Part shown: in pieces, positions 1-7,965 of the stretch
How the letters are laid out: each line of letters opens with the position of its first letter
Position numbering within the stretch: the first letter of the stretch is position 1
Assembly (NCBI GenBank): GCA_022709695.1
Contig: JAKLII010000005.1
Coordinates: 1 to 64,000 of the forward strand
DNA length: 64,000 nucleotides
Reading direction: 5' to 3'
From: Bacteroidota bacterium
GTDB lineage: Bacteria > Bacteroidota > Bacteroidia > Bacteroidales > SKPS01
Position numbers and translations under genes: made by a program
Notes under the pieces: model-generated
What the model saw: the letters and a program-made list of their open reading frames with translations, nothing else
Databases searched by the model: none
What the model was told of the DNA's origin: nothing

Positions 1-1
1 C

Positions 2-271
2 TTTGATCTTTGAACCCATCGGCTTCGCTTTCGCTGCGGTGCCTTCGGGAGCCTCAGGCACCGCGCTCAGGGCATCGGCTACGCAGCTTCCCCCACATGG
101 AACCTGGAACCTGGAACATTTCTTTGATCGTTGAACTTTGATCTTTGAACCCATCGGCTTCGCTTTCGCTGCGGTGCCTTCGGGAGCCTCAGGCACCGCG
201 CTCAGGGCATCGGCTACGCATCTTCCCTCACATGGAACATGGAACCTGGAACATTTCTTTGATCGTTGAAC
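2..271. repeat. 135-bp repeat, tandem copies 1 and 2
   Basis: Two head-to-tail copies of a 135-bp unit, about 2-136 and 137-271. Each begins TTTGATCTTTGAACCCATC and ends in TTTGATCGTTGAAC. Every unit holds a GC-rich hairpin with 9-bp perfect arms (GCGGTGCCT and AGGCACCGC). Two more tandem copies with the same 135-bp period lie at 1950-2190, on the other side of the ATPase gene at 356-1624. I see no gene in the first 355 bases. The structure looks like an extragenic palindromic repeat family. Confidence 0.85.
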
Positions 272-304
272 GTTTAAACGCTTGAACACTCGATCATTTG
301 CAAT

Positions 305-346
305 CCGGATCGCTTCGCTCCCGGGACTTCGCTTCGCTCAGCATTT
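305..346. repeat. 42-bp dispersed repeat, copy 1
   Basis: This 42-bp stretch, beginning CCGGATCGCTTCGCTCCCGG, recurs without a mismatch at 45238-45279. Both copies lie within about 70 bp of the 3' end of a minus-strand gene (the ATPase at 356 and yifB at 45307). The unit contains the direct repeat CTTCGCT. Confidence 0.85.
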
Positions 347-355
347 CCACATTTG

Positions 356-1624
356 CTACTTCTCCAGCAGCCATTTCCAGGCAGGGATTACCCGGATGGT
401 GGTGTCCTGTACCGGGATGATCTCTTCATGATTCCATGTGATGATCAGCAGGTTATTGGTACGTAGTTCAACGGATGCTTCAGTAAGTGCCGACAATTCT
501 CTTTTTCGGGTTTTCAGGGATGAGAGATCGAAACAGACCTGAATCAGTTGGTACATCAGGTGCCCCTGGCGCACTAGAAAATCAATTTCTTTGTTGTTTT
601 TTGTGCGATGATAGAACAGTTCGAATCCTGGCTGATTTCCGCGCCGCATGAGCTCAACAAGGATCATGTTTTCGAGCAGGTGACCCAAATTTGGAGATTG
701 TTCGAACGAGCGTGCCCCAACATATCCATTATCGATAACATACACCTTTTGGGGTTTTCGCTGGTGTAATTTCTGTTTTGTAGCATAGGCCGGAAGTGAA
801 ATCTGCAGAAACGCTTCGGTTAGGTAGCCACAGAACTTTTGCACAGTTGCGACACTGTTGAACTGCAAATCATTCTTTAACTGGTTATATGTAAATGGGT
901 TGGTGTAGTTGGTGATCATCCATGAAGCCAGATCATAGAGCTGTTTTGTTTGCCGGACCTGGAATCTTTTCAATATGTCCTTGAGTATGAGGGAGTCGAA
1001 CAGGGTTGAGAGATAGCCATTGCGCATTTCCGGATTTCGGACAACTTCCGGAAATCCACCATGGGTAAGGTATTGGTTCAGGGCATGCAGCATAACTCCC
1101 TGATCAGAAGGAGTATTGGCCGTTTCTGATTCCATGCTTTTGGAATTATAATGTAACATCTCCCTGAAACTGAATGGCCAGACTTTGATCTCTGTATAAC
1201 GACCGGTGAGTGAAGTTGCAAGCTCCCGGGAAAGTAGCCTTGCATTGGAACCGGTTATCACGAGATTGGTTCCGCGACGGGCCAGTTTGTTCACCCAAAT
1301 CTCCCAGCCATTAAGATTCTGAATTTCATCGAGCAGCAGGTAGTGGTAGTTGCCATACACCTCTTTCAACCCGCTGATCACCTCATCTTCATTGAATGCG
1401 GAGAGCAACTGGTCATCGTCGAAATTCAGGTATGCGAATTCCTGATCTTTAAGCATATTGATCGCCATGACTGATTTCCCGGCACGGCGGGGACCGGAAA
1501 TAAGCTTTATCAGCTCACTGTTCAGCAATTCTGTGGTCATTGACCTGTCTAGCCTGTCGATATACCTTTGACCCAGCAGATAGTCACGCTCAGCACGTTG
1601 TTGTTTTAGGACGGAAGTGATCAT
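356..1624 (-). CDS. AAA+ ATPase of the AAA_14/DUF4143 type
   Basis: A 422-residue cytoplasmic P-loop ATPase. The N-terminal AAA domain has Walker A GPRRAGKS (residues 44-51), Walker B YLLLDE (95-100) and a sensor-like ITGSN (123-127). The C-terminal part has the DUF4143 pattern, including NNKEIDFLVRQG near residue 345, which resembles the E-x-D core of PD-(D/E)XK-like folds. The cellular role of these proteins is not established; they are common, multi-copy and often patchily distributed in Bacteroidota. The gene stands alone between tandem 135-bp repeats. A -7 box (TATTTTTG on the minus strand) lies at 1643-1650, about 19 bp before the start codon, which supports the first ATG. Family assignment is firm, function is not. 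Confidence 0.85.
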   Translation of the reverse strand: MITSVLKQQRAERDYLLGQRYIDRLDRSMTTELLNSELIKLISGPRRAGKSVMAINMLKDQEFAYLNFDDDQLLSAFNEDEVISGLKEVYGNYHYLLLDEIQNLNGWEIWVNKLARRGTNLVITGSNARLLSRELATSLTGRYTEIKVWPFSFREMLHYNSKSMESETANTPSDQGVMLHALNQYLTHGGFPEVVRNPEMRNGYLSTLFDSLILKDILKRFQVRQTKQLYDLASWMITNYTNPFTYNQLKNDLQFNSVATVQKFCGYLTEAFLQISLPAYATKQKLHQRKPQKVYVIDNGYVGARSFEQSPNLGHLLENMILVELMRRGNQPGFELFYHRTKNNKEIDFLVRQGHLMYQLIQVCFDLSSLKTRKRELSALTEASVELRTNNLLIITWNHEEIIPVQDTTIRVIPAWKWLLEK

Positions 1625-1642
1625 TGTAAATGTTTAACTGAA

Positions 1643-1673
1643 CAAAAATAGACAATTTTATTCAGTACAACAA
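1643..1673 (-). promoter_or_regulatory. Bacteroidota-type promoter for the ATPase gene
   Basis: On the minus strand TATTTTTG (1643-1650) matches TAnnTTTG exactly, and a TTG lies 20 nt upstream (1671-1673). The start codon is at 1624. Confidence 0.5.
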
Positions 1674-1752
1674 TATTTATGAATATAAATAAATATCTTA
1701 TGGACCAGGGTACTGACTAAATACCATGCTTCTTTTTGCCAATGAGGCGCTA

Positions 1753-1942
1753 TTGGTTATTGGCGAGAAAAGCAGCCCCGAAGGTGATGAAAAAAAAGCC
1801 AACGGCCAACAGCCCTCTTTACCTTAACCAAAAAATGGTACGCTGCGCTGCAGCTTATAGATGTGTGGCGGGCCCTTATTGCTACAAATAGTACGCTGCT
1901 ACGCAGCTTCCCTCACATGGAACCTGGAACATTTCTTTGATC
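1753..1942. repeat. Module C repeat, copy 1 (about 190 bp)
   Basis: This segment runs from TTGGTTATTGGCGAG through CAGCCCCGAAGGT and GCCAACGGCCAACAG to CTCACATGGAACCTGGAACA. It is repeated in the same orientation at 3681-3873. The two copies bracket the DUF234 ATPase gene and one pair of 135-bp repeats. A shorter third copy is at about 7995-8072. No gene is visible in it. Confidence 0.8.
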
Positions 1943-1949
1943 ATTGAAC

Positions 1950-2190
1950 TTTAATCTTTGAACCCATCAGCTTCGCTTTCGCTGCGGTGCCTTCGGGAGC
2001 CTCAGGCACCGCGCTCAGGGCATCGGCTACGCAGCTTTCTTCACATGGAACATGGAACCTGGAACATTTCTTTGATCGTTGAACTTTGATCTTTGAACCC
2101 ATCAGCTTCGCTTTCGCTGCGGTGCCTTCGGGAGCCTCAGGCACCGCGCTCAGGGCATCGGCTACGCAGCTTCCTCACATGGAACCTGGA
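1950..2190. repeat. 135-bp repeat, tandem copies 3 and 4
   Basis: Copies begin at 1950 and 2085, the same 135-bp period as the pair at 2-271; the last is shortened at its right end. Because 135 is a multiple of three, a minus-strand frame stays open across both units and gives a 67-codon reading frame that repeats itself. I regard that frame as a by-product of the repeat and not a gene. Confidence 0.85.
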
Positions 2191-2224
2191 TCCCTGAACC
2201 TTTTCATTTGCCTGCCGTCCGAAC

Positions 2225-3577
2225 TCAGATAAAGAGCTGCTCCGGGGTAACAACCGTAATGCCCGGGGTATTGGCTTTCTTTTGTTGAAACAGCACCTTA
2301 CATATTTTTTCCGGAACGGGGAATGGCAGGTTGGCTGCTTTGCGTGTTAGAGAACCTGCCACTTCCCTGCTCCGATCTTTGTCAGACCATTTTGCCTCAC
2401 CTACCAGCAGCGCAGTGCCATCAGCCGAAAGGGCAACGATATCCAGCTCCATGGGTTTCCTGTCAAGACCTGTTCCCCACCAGCGGCTGGCCAGGTTAAA
2501 GCGGTGGCCGTCTATCACCATGCTCGCTACCGACAATCTGGAAAGGTGCTCCCAAATGGTTGAAATATAGGGGTCGAAACTCCCGGAAACATCTTCCCAT
2601 ACTTCATCTGTCATATCAAACTCCAGTCTGCTTTTATGGGGCACCAGAAAGGAAAAATAGAAATTCAGAAATGGATCATCGATTTTATATAGACTTCTCT
2701 TCGATGACCTTGGGGATTCGCCAAAGGGAATTTCACGCCGTACATATCCCTGATGCACAAGAAATGCCAGAGGCCTTGCCAGCTGGGTGGCAGGTTTACC
2801 GAGCCGTGCCGCAATTTCTGAAGGGCGGTGCGCTCCTACACCAATCAGGCTCAGGATGGAATATGCCTGCAGCGATGTACGTAACTCATCAGCAAACAGC
2901 CTCTCTGGCTCTTCGTACAGAATCCCGTTCTGATCCAGGATGCTCCTCCTTACCGCATCTTCAAATGATCCCCATGATTGCCTGATCTCCCAGTATCTGG
3001 GAACCCCACCCCATACCCCAAATTCCCGTATCGCCTCACAGGGGGTAAGCCCGAGAAATGTTTTCATTTCCCTCCATCCCATGGGTCTGATATGTATGAT
3101 CTCATCGCATCTGCCATAAAGAGGTGATGTTTTGTCGAAAACCATCGAGTGCATCATTTGCTGGGAGGAGCCGCAAAGGATCAGGTGGAACTGCATCTGA
3201 TGCCGTTGGTCGACGAAATTCTGAAGTACCGAAGGCAATTCCGGACTGTTTTTTACCAGGTAAGGAAACTCATCGATGCAAAGCACTGTATGCTTTTTGA
3301 GAACATTGTTCAGGCTCACAAACAAACTCTGCCAGTCGGGATACACGGCAGTGGCGAATCCCGGGACAACCCGTCCGGCCTGCATTGCCAGAGCGGCAAT
3401 CTGCAATGGCTTTTCCTGCAGATCGGCAGAGAAGTAGATCGTTTCGGGAGGAAGAGCCTGTTGCAGCAGGGTAGATTTTCCGCAACGCCGGCGTCCATAG
3501 AGGGCAATCAGCTGGGATCTTTCCCTTGCCAGCGCCGAATGGATTCTGAAAATCTCTTTTTCACGGTTTACAAACAT
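2225..3577 (-). CDS. AAA+ ATPase of the DUF234 (archaeal-type ATPase) family
   Basis: A 450-residue P-loop ATPase. Walker A is GRRRCGKS at residues 28-35 and the Walker B-like stretch is TVLCIDEF near 100. The C-terminal third has the DUF234 pattern, with MELDIVALSADGTALLVGEAKW near residue 390-410 fitting a PD-(D/E)XK nuclease-like core (D, then E-x-K). I place the start at MFVNREKE and not at the upstream ATG at 3607, because a TATTTTTG box at 3605-3612 overlaps that ATG and most family members begin right at an F-x-N/D-R-E motif. The function of the family is unknown. Module C repeats lie on both sides, so this looks like a separate cassette. Confidence 0.85.
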   Translation of the reverse strand: MFVNREKEIFRIHSALARERSQLIALYGRRRCGKSTLLQQALPPETIYFSADLQEKPLQIAALAMQAGRVVPGFATAVYPDWQSLFVSLNNVLKKHTVLCIDEFPYLVKNSPELPSVLQNFVDQRHQMQFHLILCGSSQQMMHSMVFDKTSPLYGRCDEIIHIRPMGWREMKTFLGLTPCEAIREFGVWGGVPRYWEIRQSWGSFEDAVRRSILDQNGILYEEPERLFADELRTSLQAYSILSLIGVGAHRPSEIAARLGKPATQLARPLAFLVHQGYVRREIPFGESPRSSKRSLYKIDDPFLNFYFSFLVPHKSRLEFDMTDEVWEDVSGSFDPYISTIWEHLSRLSVASMVIDGHRFNLASRWWGTGLDRKPMELDIVALSADGTALLVGEAKWSDKDRSREVAGSLTRKAANLPFPVPEKICKVLFQQKKANTPGITVVTPEQLFI

Positions 3578-3604
3578 TACAAAGGAATTTAATATTATGC
3601 ATGA

Positions 3605-3612
3605 CAAAAATA
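3605..3612 (-). promoter_or_regulatory. Promoter -7 box for the DUF234 ATPase gene
   Basis: TATTTTTG on the minus strand matches TAnnTTTG. Transcription would begin near 3598, leaving the ATG at 3577 as the first usable start. A TTG 22 nt further upstream (3635-3637) could be the -33 element. Confidence 0.5.
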
Positions 3613-3680
3613 ATGTATTAGATGCATATTATTACAAGTTACGAAGATTTTTTTTTGGTTTTATCATTTGGAGTCGGCAA

Positions 3681-3959
3681 TTGGCTATTGGCGAGAAAAT
3701 CAGCCCCGAAGGTAAAAAAAAAGCCAACGGCCAACAGTTAACGGCCCTCTTTACCTTAACCAAAAAATGGTACGCTGCGCTGCAGCTTTTTGATGTGCGG
3801 CGGGCCCTCATGGCTACAAAGAGTGCGCTGCTACACAGCTTCCCTCACATGGAACATGGAACATTTCTTTGATCCTTGAACCTTGATCCTTGAACTTCTA
3901 TCCCACTGATGCGCTTTCAGAATTTAACCATTTACCATTTACCATTTACAATTAACAAA
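3681..3959. repeat. Module C repeat, copy 2, with short-period AT-rich tail
   Basis: Positions 3681-3873 repeat the 1753-1942 segment in direct orientation with scattered substitutions. The remainder, 3874-3959, holds TTGATCCTTGAACC-type repeats and then ACCATTTACCATTTACC, an 8-bp period run that ends at the stop codon of the ABC ATPase. I see no coding sequence here. Confidence 0.75.
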
Positions 3960-5162
3960 TTACCTCCATTCTCCTTCGAGCTCAAACGGTGGCCACACGT
4001 CTTTTTCGGAACTGATCCTGAAGCTTTTGATGTTGTTGAGTCGGGCGAGGGGGGTTCCGCCCGGTTTTTCGGCAATCACCAGGGTAAGGTAGTACACCCC
4101 TTTGGAGAGTTGTATGCGGGGAAGGGTCAGCTGGATTTCGACGGAAGGCGAAGGGGTGAGGGGGTCGGAAATTTTGCCTACGGAAGCCAGGGTGTCATCG
4201 GAGAAGCTGATGGCCACCGGCTTCTGTTCCATGTCGGTGATCACGAGGGAGCACCAACCCTGTACAAGGCTTTGATCGATGGTGAGTTGCAGTGCAACCC
4301 TGAGGTCGGAAGTGCGGGGAATCACCGGTTGTGCTTCGATGCTGTCGTTGAGGATGATGGAATGGAGTTGAACGTTGGAATCGTCGCGGACGAAGTCGGG
4401 TTTCAGGGTAGGGATGGTGCTGTAATAGCGATCGATGCCTTCGGCCACCTCGCTGCCGGCAAACAGGCTGTTTCCGTTTTCCAGCACCAGCACCCGGTTA
4501 CAGAGGCGTGAAACGAGCTGCATGCTGTGCGACACGAAGATCACAGCCGAGCGGTCGATGATGCGGTCGATGAGGTTGAAGCATTTGAGGCGGAAGGCGA
4601 GGTCGCCCACAGCGAGTACTTCATCCACCAGCAGGATATCGGGGTCGAGGTGGGAGGCCACCGAGAAGCCGAGCCGAACCTTCATGCCGGAGCTGTAGTT
4701 CTGCACCGGGGTGTCGATGAACTCGCCGATCTCGGAGAACTCCACGATGGCACCGAACTTTGCATCAATCTCTTTGCGCGAAAAGCCCAGCACCGCACCG
4801 TTGTTGTAGATGTTTTCGCGGCCGGTGAGGATGGGGTTGAAACCGGTGCCCAGCTCGATGAGGGCCCCCACACGCCCCTGCATGGTGATGCTGCCGCGGT
4901 CGGGTTTGATGAGGCCGTTGAGCATCTTCAGCAGGGTGCTCTTGCCGGCGCCGTTGTGGCCGATCAGCCCCAGGCACCCGCCTCGCTTCAGCTGGAAACT
5001 TACGTCGTTAACCGCCCAGAACTCGTTTTTGCGCAGTTCATCACTCCTTTGCCGCCCCATCAGCTCGTTGCCGATGTCCTGCATGCCGTACCACAGCGAC
5101 CGTTTCAGGCTGCGGCAGAACTTCTTGCTAATGTGGTCAACGGTGATCAGGGTGTCGGACAT
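3960..5162 (-). CDS. ABC exporter ATPase, Wzt/TagH-like, with C-terminal substrate domain
   Basis: A 400-residue ATPase of the polysaccharide/O-antigen ABC export family. Walker A is GHNGAGKST (68-76), the signature is YSSGMKVRLGFS, and Walker B is ILLVDEVLAVGD. The ATPase core occupies about residues 5-250. The last 140 residues form a separate beta-rich domain, the place where Wzt proteins carry their glycan-recognition domain. Its partner is very likely the TagG/Wzm-type permease at 6677-7522, but the two are separated by a RhuM gene and two repeat blocks. Together with the O-antigen-ligase-like gene at 8057 they suggest export of a surface glycan. The substrate cannot be read from sequence. 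Confidence 0.88.
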   Translation of the reverse strand: MSDTLITVDHISKKFCRSLKRSLWYGMQDIGNELMGRQRSDELRKNEFWAVNDVSFQLKRGGCLGLIGHNGAGKSTLLKMLNGLIKPDRGSITMQGRVGALIELGTGFNPILTGRENIYNNGAVLGFSRKEIDAKFGAIVEFSEIGEFIDTPVQNYSSGMKVRLGFSVASHLDPDILLVDEVLAVGDLAFRLKCFNLIDRIIDRSAVIFVSHSMQLVSRLCNRVLVLENGNSLFAGSEVAEGIDRYYSTIPTLKPDFVRDDSNVQLHSIILNDSIEAQPVIPRTSDLRVALQLTIDQSLVQGWCSLVITDMEQKPVAISFSDDTLASVGKISDPLTPSPSVEIQLTLPRIQLSKGVYYLTLVIAEKPGGTPLARLNNIKSFRISSEKDVWPPFELEGEWR

Positions 5163-5240
5163 AGGGCAAAGTTAGGGAATTTTAGTTTGGAGTCAGGAGT
5201 TTATAACTTGAACCTTGATCGTTGATCCTTGAACCTTTTT

Positions 5241-5322
5241 ACCACTAAGGCACTGAGGACACTAAGAAACACTTAGTTAACAAATTCTTAGTGTTCCTCT
5301 GTGCCCTCCGTGCCTCAGTGGT
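5241..5322. repeat. 82-bp near-palindrome (module A), copy 1
   Basis: It begins ACCACTAAGGCACTGAGGAC and ends GTGCCCTCCGTGCCTCAGTGG plus T. The two halves are imperfect inverted copies, so the strand can fold into one long hairpin. A second copy at 6574-6655 differs at one base and has the same orientation. A half copy is at 34424-34462. It lies upstream of the ABC ATPase start (5162). Confidence 0.85.
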
Positions 5323-5332
5323 AAAGTCAACA

Positions 5333-5445
5333 GAATTAAAAATTAGAAATTAGAAATTTGGGGTTTGGGGATCTGATCAAGAATCAACCCTTGAGCGCTT
5401 GAACACTTGAACTCTCGAACATTTGAACACTTGAACATTTTCACC
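5333..5445. repeat. Module B repeat, copy 1
   Basis: AATTAGAAATTAGAAATTTG is followed by GGGTTTGGGGATCTGATCAA, GAATCAACCC and a run of TTGAACAC-type octamers. The same block is at 6419-6535. The interval 5163-5474 contains only module A, module B and short TTGAACC repeats, and no gene. Confidence 0.8.
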
Positions 5446-5474
5446 AGGCCTGGGGCTTTATCATCAACTTACCC

Positions 5475-6329
5475 TTAGACATCTGACAACTTTCTGATCA
5501 ATTCTTCTGCATCGAGATTGATGCGTGAGAATGCGAACCATTTCTTACCCAGATCTTTGAGTGAAGCCCCAATATGGTACACGGTTTTTTGGTCGATGAT
5601 CAGAAAACGATCATGGGATTTGTCGAATATTTTAAGTTCTATAGCCGGATACTGCGCGTTGTGGCGTTTCAGATCATTACTCAAAACCTGTTCTATTCTG
5701 GATGTATAGATTTCGGCACCAACTCCTGGTTGTCGTTTTGCCAGTAATGAAAGTACCGATTCGTCTATATAGTTGTCGATTAACACTATGCTTCGGGTAG
5801 CTTCTTTTATCAGTCCGCAAACAAACTCCCAGGCATCAAATATTTGGCCGTCGTAAAAGATGCCTTCCTTTTGCGGGAGATTGGTATTGATCAGCAACTC
5901 AAATTTTTGGTCATGCTCTATTAACTTTCTTTCTACTTTGTCGAGGCGATGACTGATGGCGTAGCCTTTCAGGAGGTATTCCTTCAATACTTTGTTCGCC
6001 CAGATACGGAATTGTGTTCCTTGATGCGATTTTACCCTATACCCGACAGATATGATCACATCAAGATTATAAAATGATAATTTCCTTCTTACCTTTCGGT
6101 TTCCTTCCATCTGAACTGTCAAGTATTCCTTGACAGTTGATTGGGGTTCCAATTCTCCTTCCCTGAAAATATTACTGATATGAAGACTGATGTTCTGCTT
6201 TGTAGCCTCGAATAGTTCAGCTAGTTGCGTTTGGGTAAGCCAAACCGTTTCATCTTCAATTCTGACCTCGATTTGAAAGTCTGGATTGTCGGATGTCCTA
6301 TATATAACAATTTCTGCCTGATTCATCAT
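5475..6329 (-). CDS. rhuM: RhuM family protein
   Basis: A 284-residue cytoplasmic protein. The first 130 residues match the RhuM domain found in genomic-island and toxin-like loci (IEDETVWLTQTQLAELFEA, then ISLHISNIFREGEL and FYNLDVIISVGYRVKS). The C-terminal half (LIDNYIDESVLSLLAKR, then KSHDRFLIIDQKTVYHIGAS) resembles a degenerate phospholipase-D-like fold with one H-x(3)-D-like motif. RhuM was named for a Salmonella island gene; its biochemical role is unsettled. A TATCTTTG box at 6335-6342 is so close to the ATG that the transcript would be nearly leaderless, or translation begins at the second Met (6326). The gene splits an ABC exporter pair and is bounded by direct repeats, which suggests insertion. 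Confidence 0.85.
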   Translation of the reverse strand: MMNQAEIVIYRTSDNPDFQIEVRIEDETVWLTQTQLAELFEATKQNISLHISNIFREGELEPQSTVKEYLTVQMEGNRKVRRKLSFYNLDVIISVGYRVKSHQGTQFRIWANKVLKEYLLKGYAISHRLDKVERKLIEHDQKFELLINTNLPQKEGIFYDGQIFDAWEFVCGLIKEATRSIVLIDNYIDESVLSLLAKRQPGVGAEIYTSRIEQVLSNDLKRHNAQYPAIELKIFDKSHDRFLIIDQKTVYHIGASLKDLGKKWFAFSRINLDAEELIRKLSDV

Positions 6330-6334
6330 GAAAG

Positions 6335-6342
6335 CAAAGATA
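6335..6342 (-). promoter_or_regulatory. Promoter -7 box for the RhuM gene
   Basis: TATCTTTG on the minus strand fits TAnnTTTG exactly and ends 6 nt before the ATG at 6329, implying an extremely short leader. Confidence 0.45.
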
Positions 6343-6360
6343 AAAATTTTCGACTTTTCA

Positions 6361-6676
6361 CGGCAGGAAGGTATGAGGGTACGAGTCGGGAGTCAACAGT
6401 CGTAAGTCGGCAGTCGATAGAATTAGAAATTAGAAATTAGAAACTGGGGGTTTGGGGATCTGATCAAGAATCAACCCCTGAGCGCTTGAACATTTGAACA
6501 CTTGAACACTTGAACACTCGAACATTTGAACCTTTTAAACCCTGGAACATTTCTTTGATCCTTGAACCTTTTCACCACTAAGGCACTGAGGACACTAAGA
6601 AACATTTAGTTAACAAATTCTTAGTGTTCCTCTGTGCCCTCCGTGCCTCAGTGGTTTTAAACTTTATAAACTCTTT
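6361..6676. repeat. Module B copy 2 and module A copy 2 with heptamer run
   Basis: The stretch opens with AGTCGGGAGTCAACAGTCG, a degenerate 7-bp period run. Module B copy 2 follows (6419-6535), then CTTTGATCCTTGAACC, then module A copy 2 (6574-6655). Compared with the left side of the RhuM gene the modules are in reverse order (A-B there, B-A here) but in the same orientation. No coding sequence is visible. Confidence 0.8.
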
Positions 6677-7522
6677 TCAGGATCCGATGCGTTCAATGAT
6701 CATCGGCATGGCGAGGCGGAAGACGATCAGGCTGAGGACAAACAGTACGAGGAACACCCCGCTCCAGATCCAGAAGGCGGGCATATCCAGGGGTGGCTGG
6801 GCTGTGAGCCAGTTGCGGGTTTGGGGGAGCAGCACTGCCAGTGGGTTGATTTTCATTAAGGCGGCGAGCATGCCGGAGCCGGGTCGGGGATAGATCACCG
6901 GGGTGAGGTACATCAGGAAGGGGAGGATGGCGCCGATACCCCGTTCCACGTCGGTAAAGAGCATCCCTGCCGGGGTAAGGGCAAGTCCGATGGCGTACCC
7001 CGACAGCATCATGGCAAGCAGCCCCACCGGCACCATCAGCAGCCCCTGCCACGAAATCTCCTGGCGGAACCACACCAGCATCAGTGCCAGGATTCCCAGT
7101 TTTATTACCATGCTGAATATCAGCTCGTAGATCCCCGATAGCAGGAGTCCTTCACGGGGGATATTGATTTTGGCGAGCATTGCTTTATTGGCGTTGATGC
7201 TGCGCAGGGGCGACATGATGGCTTCGCTGAAGATCTGCCACAGGATGGTACCGGTGAAGACAAACACAGGGTAGGAGATACCGGTATCGGCGATGCGCAT
7301 CACCCCGTTCTGGCGAAGGAAGATCCACAGCAGTGCGGTAAGCACCGGGGGGATCAGTGCCCAGGCAAACCCCAGCACCGATTGCCGGTACTGCGCTTTG
7401 AGGTTCCGTTTGAAGAGGCGGTACCCGAGCTCGTGGGCCGCGGGCAGGTCGTTCACAATGCCACGCAGGTGATGCCTGAGCGACTTGTTGGGGGCATTGG
7501 CAGAATAGATGGTGGTTCGCAC
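6677..7522 (-). CDS. ABC exporter permease, TagG/Wzm-like
   Basis: A 281-residue inner-membrane protein of the ABC-2 polysaccharide export class. It has a cytoplasmic N-terminus with LFKRNLKAQYRQSVLGFAWA, the amphipathic stretch typical of the family, followed by about six membrane segments (LIPPVLTALLWIFL, YPVFVFTGTILWQIF and others). It would form a dimer and pair with the ATPase encoded at 3960-5162 to move lipid-linked glycan across the inner membrane. The ATPase lies downstream on the same strand, with the RhuM cassette between. Its start at 7522 sits just after GGCTGTT repeats. Confidence 0.88.
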   Translation of the reverse strand: MRTTIYSANAPNKSLRHHLRGIVNDLPAAHELGYRLFKRNLKAQYRQSVLGFAWALIPPVLTALLWIFLRQNGVMRIADTGISYPVFVFTGTILWQIFSEAIMSPLRSINANKAMLAKINIPREGLLLSGIYELIFSMVIKLGILALMLVWFRQEISWQGLLMVPVGLLAMMLSGYAIGLALTPAGMLFTDVERGIGAILPFLMYLTPVIYPRPGSGMLAALMKINPLAVLLPQTRNWLTAQPPLDMPAFWIWSGVFLVLFVLSLIVFRLAMPMIIERIGS

Positions 7523-7534
7523 GATTTTTTGGCT

Positions 7535-7618
7535 GTTGGCTGTTGGCTGTTGACGGAAATAATCTCCAAAGATAGAATAGATATGCCAATAGCTAAACGC
7601 TAATGGCCAACAGCCTTT
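7535..7618. repeat. GGCTGTT heptamer repeats and inverted GGCCAACAGCC
   Basis: Three GGCTGTT units are followed by a mixed spacer and GGCCAACAGCC, whose reverse complement matches the heptamer run. The right arm overlaps the last codons of the four-helix-bundle gene ending at 7600. A related structure sits on the other side of that gene. Confidence 0.65.
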
Positions 7619-7965
7619 CTAAGTTTTTGTATGAACTGGTTGGTTTGTTTCTGTAGAATGTGTATCTCAGCAAGATACTTTTCCAGAGTTTCATTTGAAA
7701 TATAACCAATCTCCTTAGCAATGATAAGTTGTGTCTCAACCTCAAAAGATGAACCTATTGCAATTTCAAGATACCTGGCAAAATCTGTTTCTGACATCCG
7801 GGCAGAACCTTCTGCAATATTCGAAGCGATAGAAACAGCAGCCCGCTGAAGTTGACTGCTCAATCCATATTTTTCGCTGTTGGGAAATTTTTCAGACAGG
7901 AGGTAAATATCTTTTGCGATTACAACAGATTTTTTCCATATCTCAAACTTTCGGTAGTCACGCAT
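7600..7965 (-). CDS. Four-helix-bundle protein (23S rRNA intervening-sequence protein family)
   Basis: A 121-residue all-helical protein. FRKFEIWKKS at the N-terminus (here YRKFEIWKKSVVIAKDIY), then SSQLQRAAVSIASNIAEGSA and ARYLEIAIGSSFEVETQLI, are hallmark stretches of the IVP/S23 family, which is structurally related to the Avd accessory protein of diversity-generating retroelements. Most family members are free-standing genes of unknown function. The start codon directly abuts 6.7 copies of a 7-bp tandem repeat, leaving no room for a normal promoter other than inside the repeat. A second member of the family, with a stop inside, is at 44845-45201. Confidence 0.88.
   Translation of the reverse strand: MRDYRKFEIWKKSVVIAKDIYLLSEKFPNSEKYGLSSQLQRAAVSIASNIAEGSARMSETDFARYLEIAIGSSFEVETQLIIAKEIGYISNETLEKYLAEIHILQKQTNQFIQKLRKAVGH

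Noticed and set aside
1941-2144. A 67-codon minus-strand open frame with an internally repeated peptide
   Set aside because: It is created by the 135-bp tandem repeat having a length divisible by three; there is no promoter or independent support for a protein.
4527-5225. A 232-codon plus-strand open frame opposite the ABC ATPase
   Set aside because: It is antisense to a clearly conserved ATPase with intact motifs, has low-complexity composition typical of a shadow frame and resembles no known protein.
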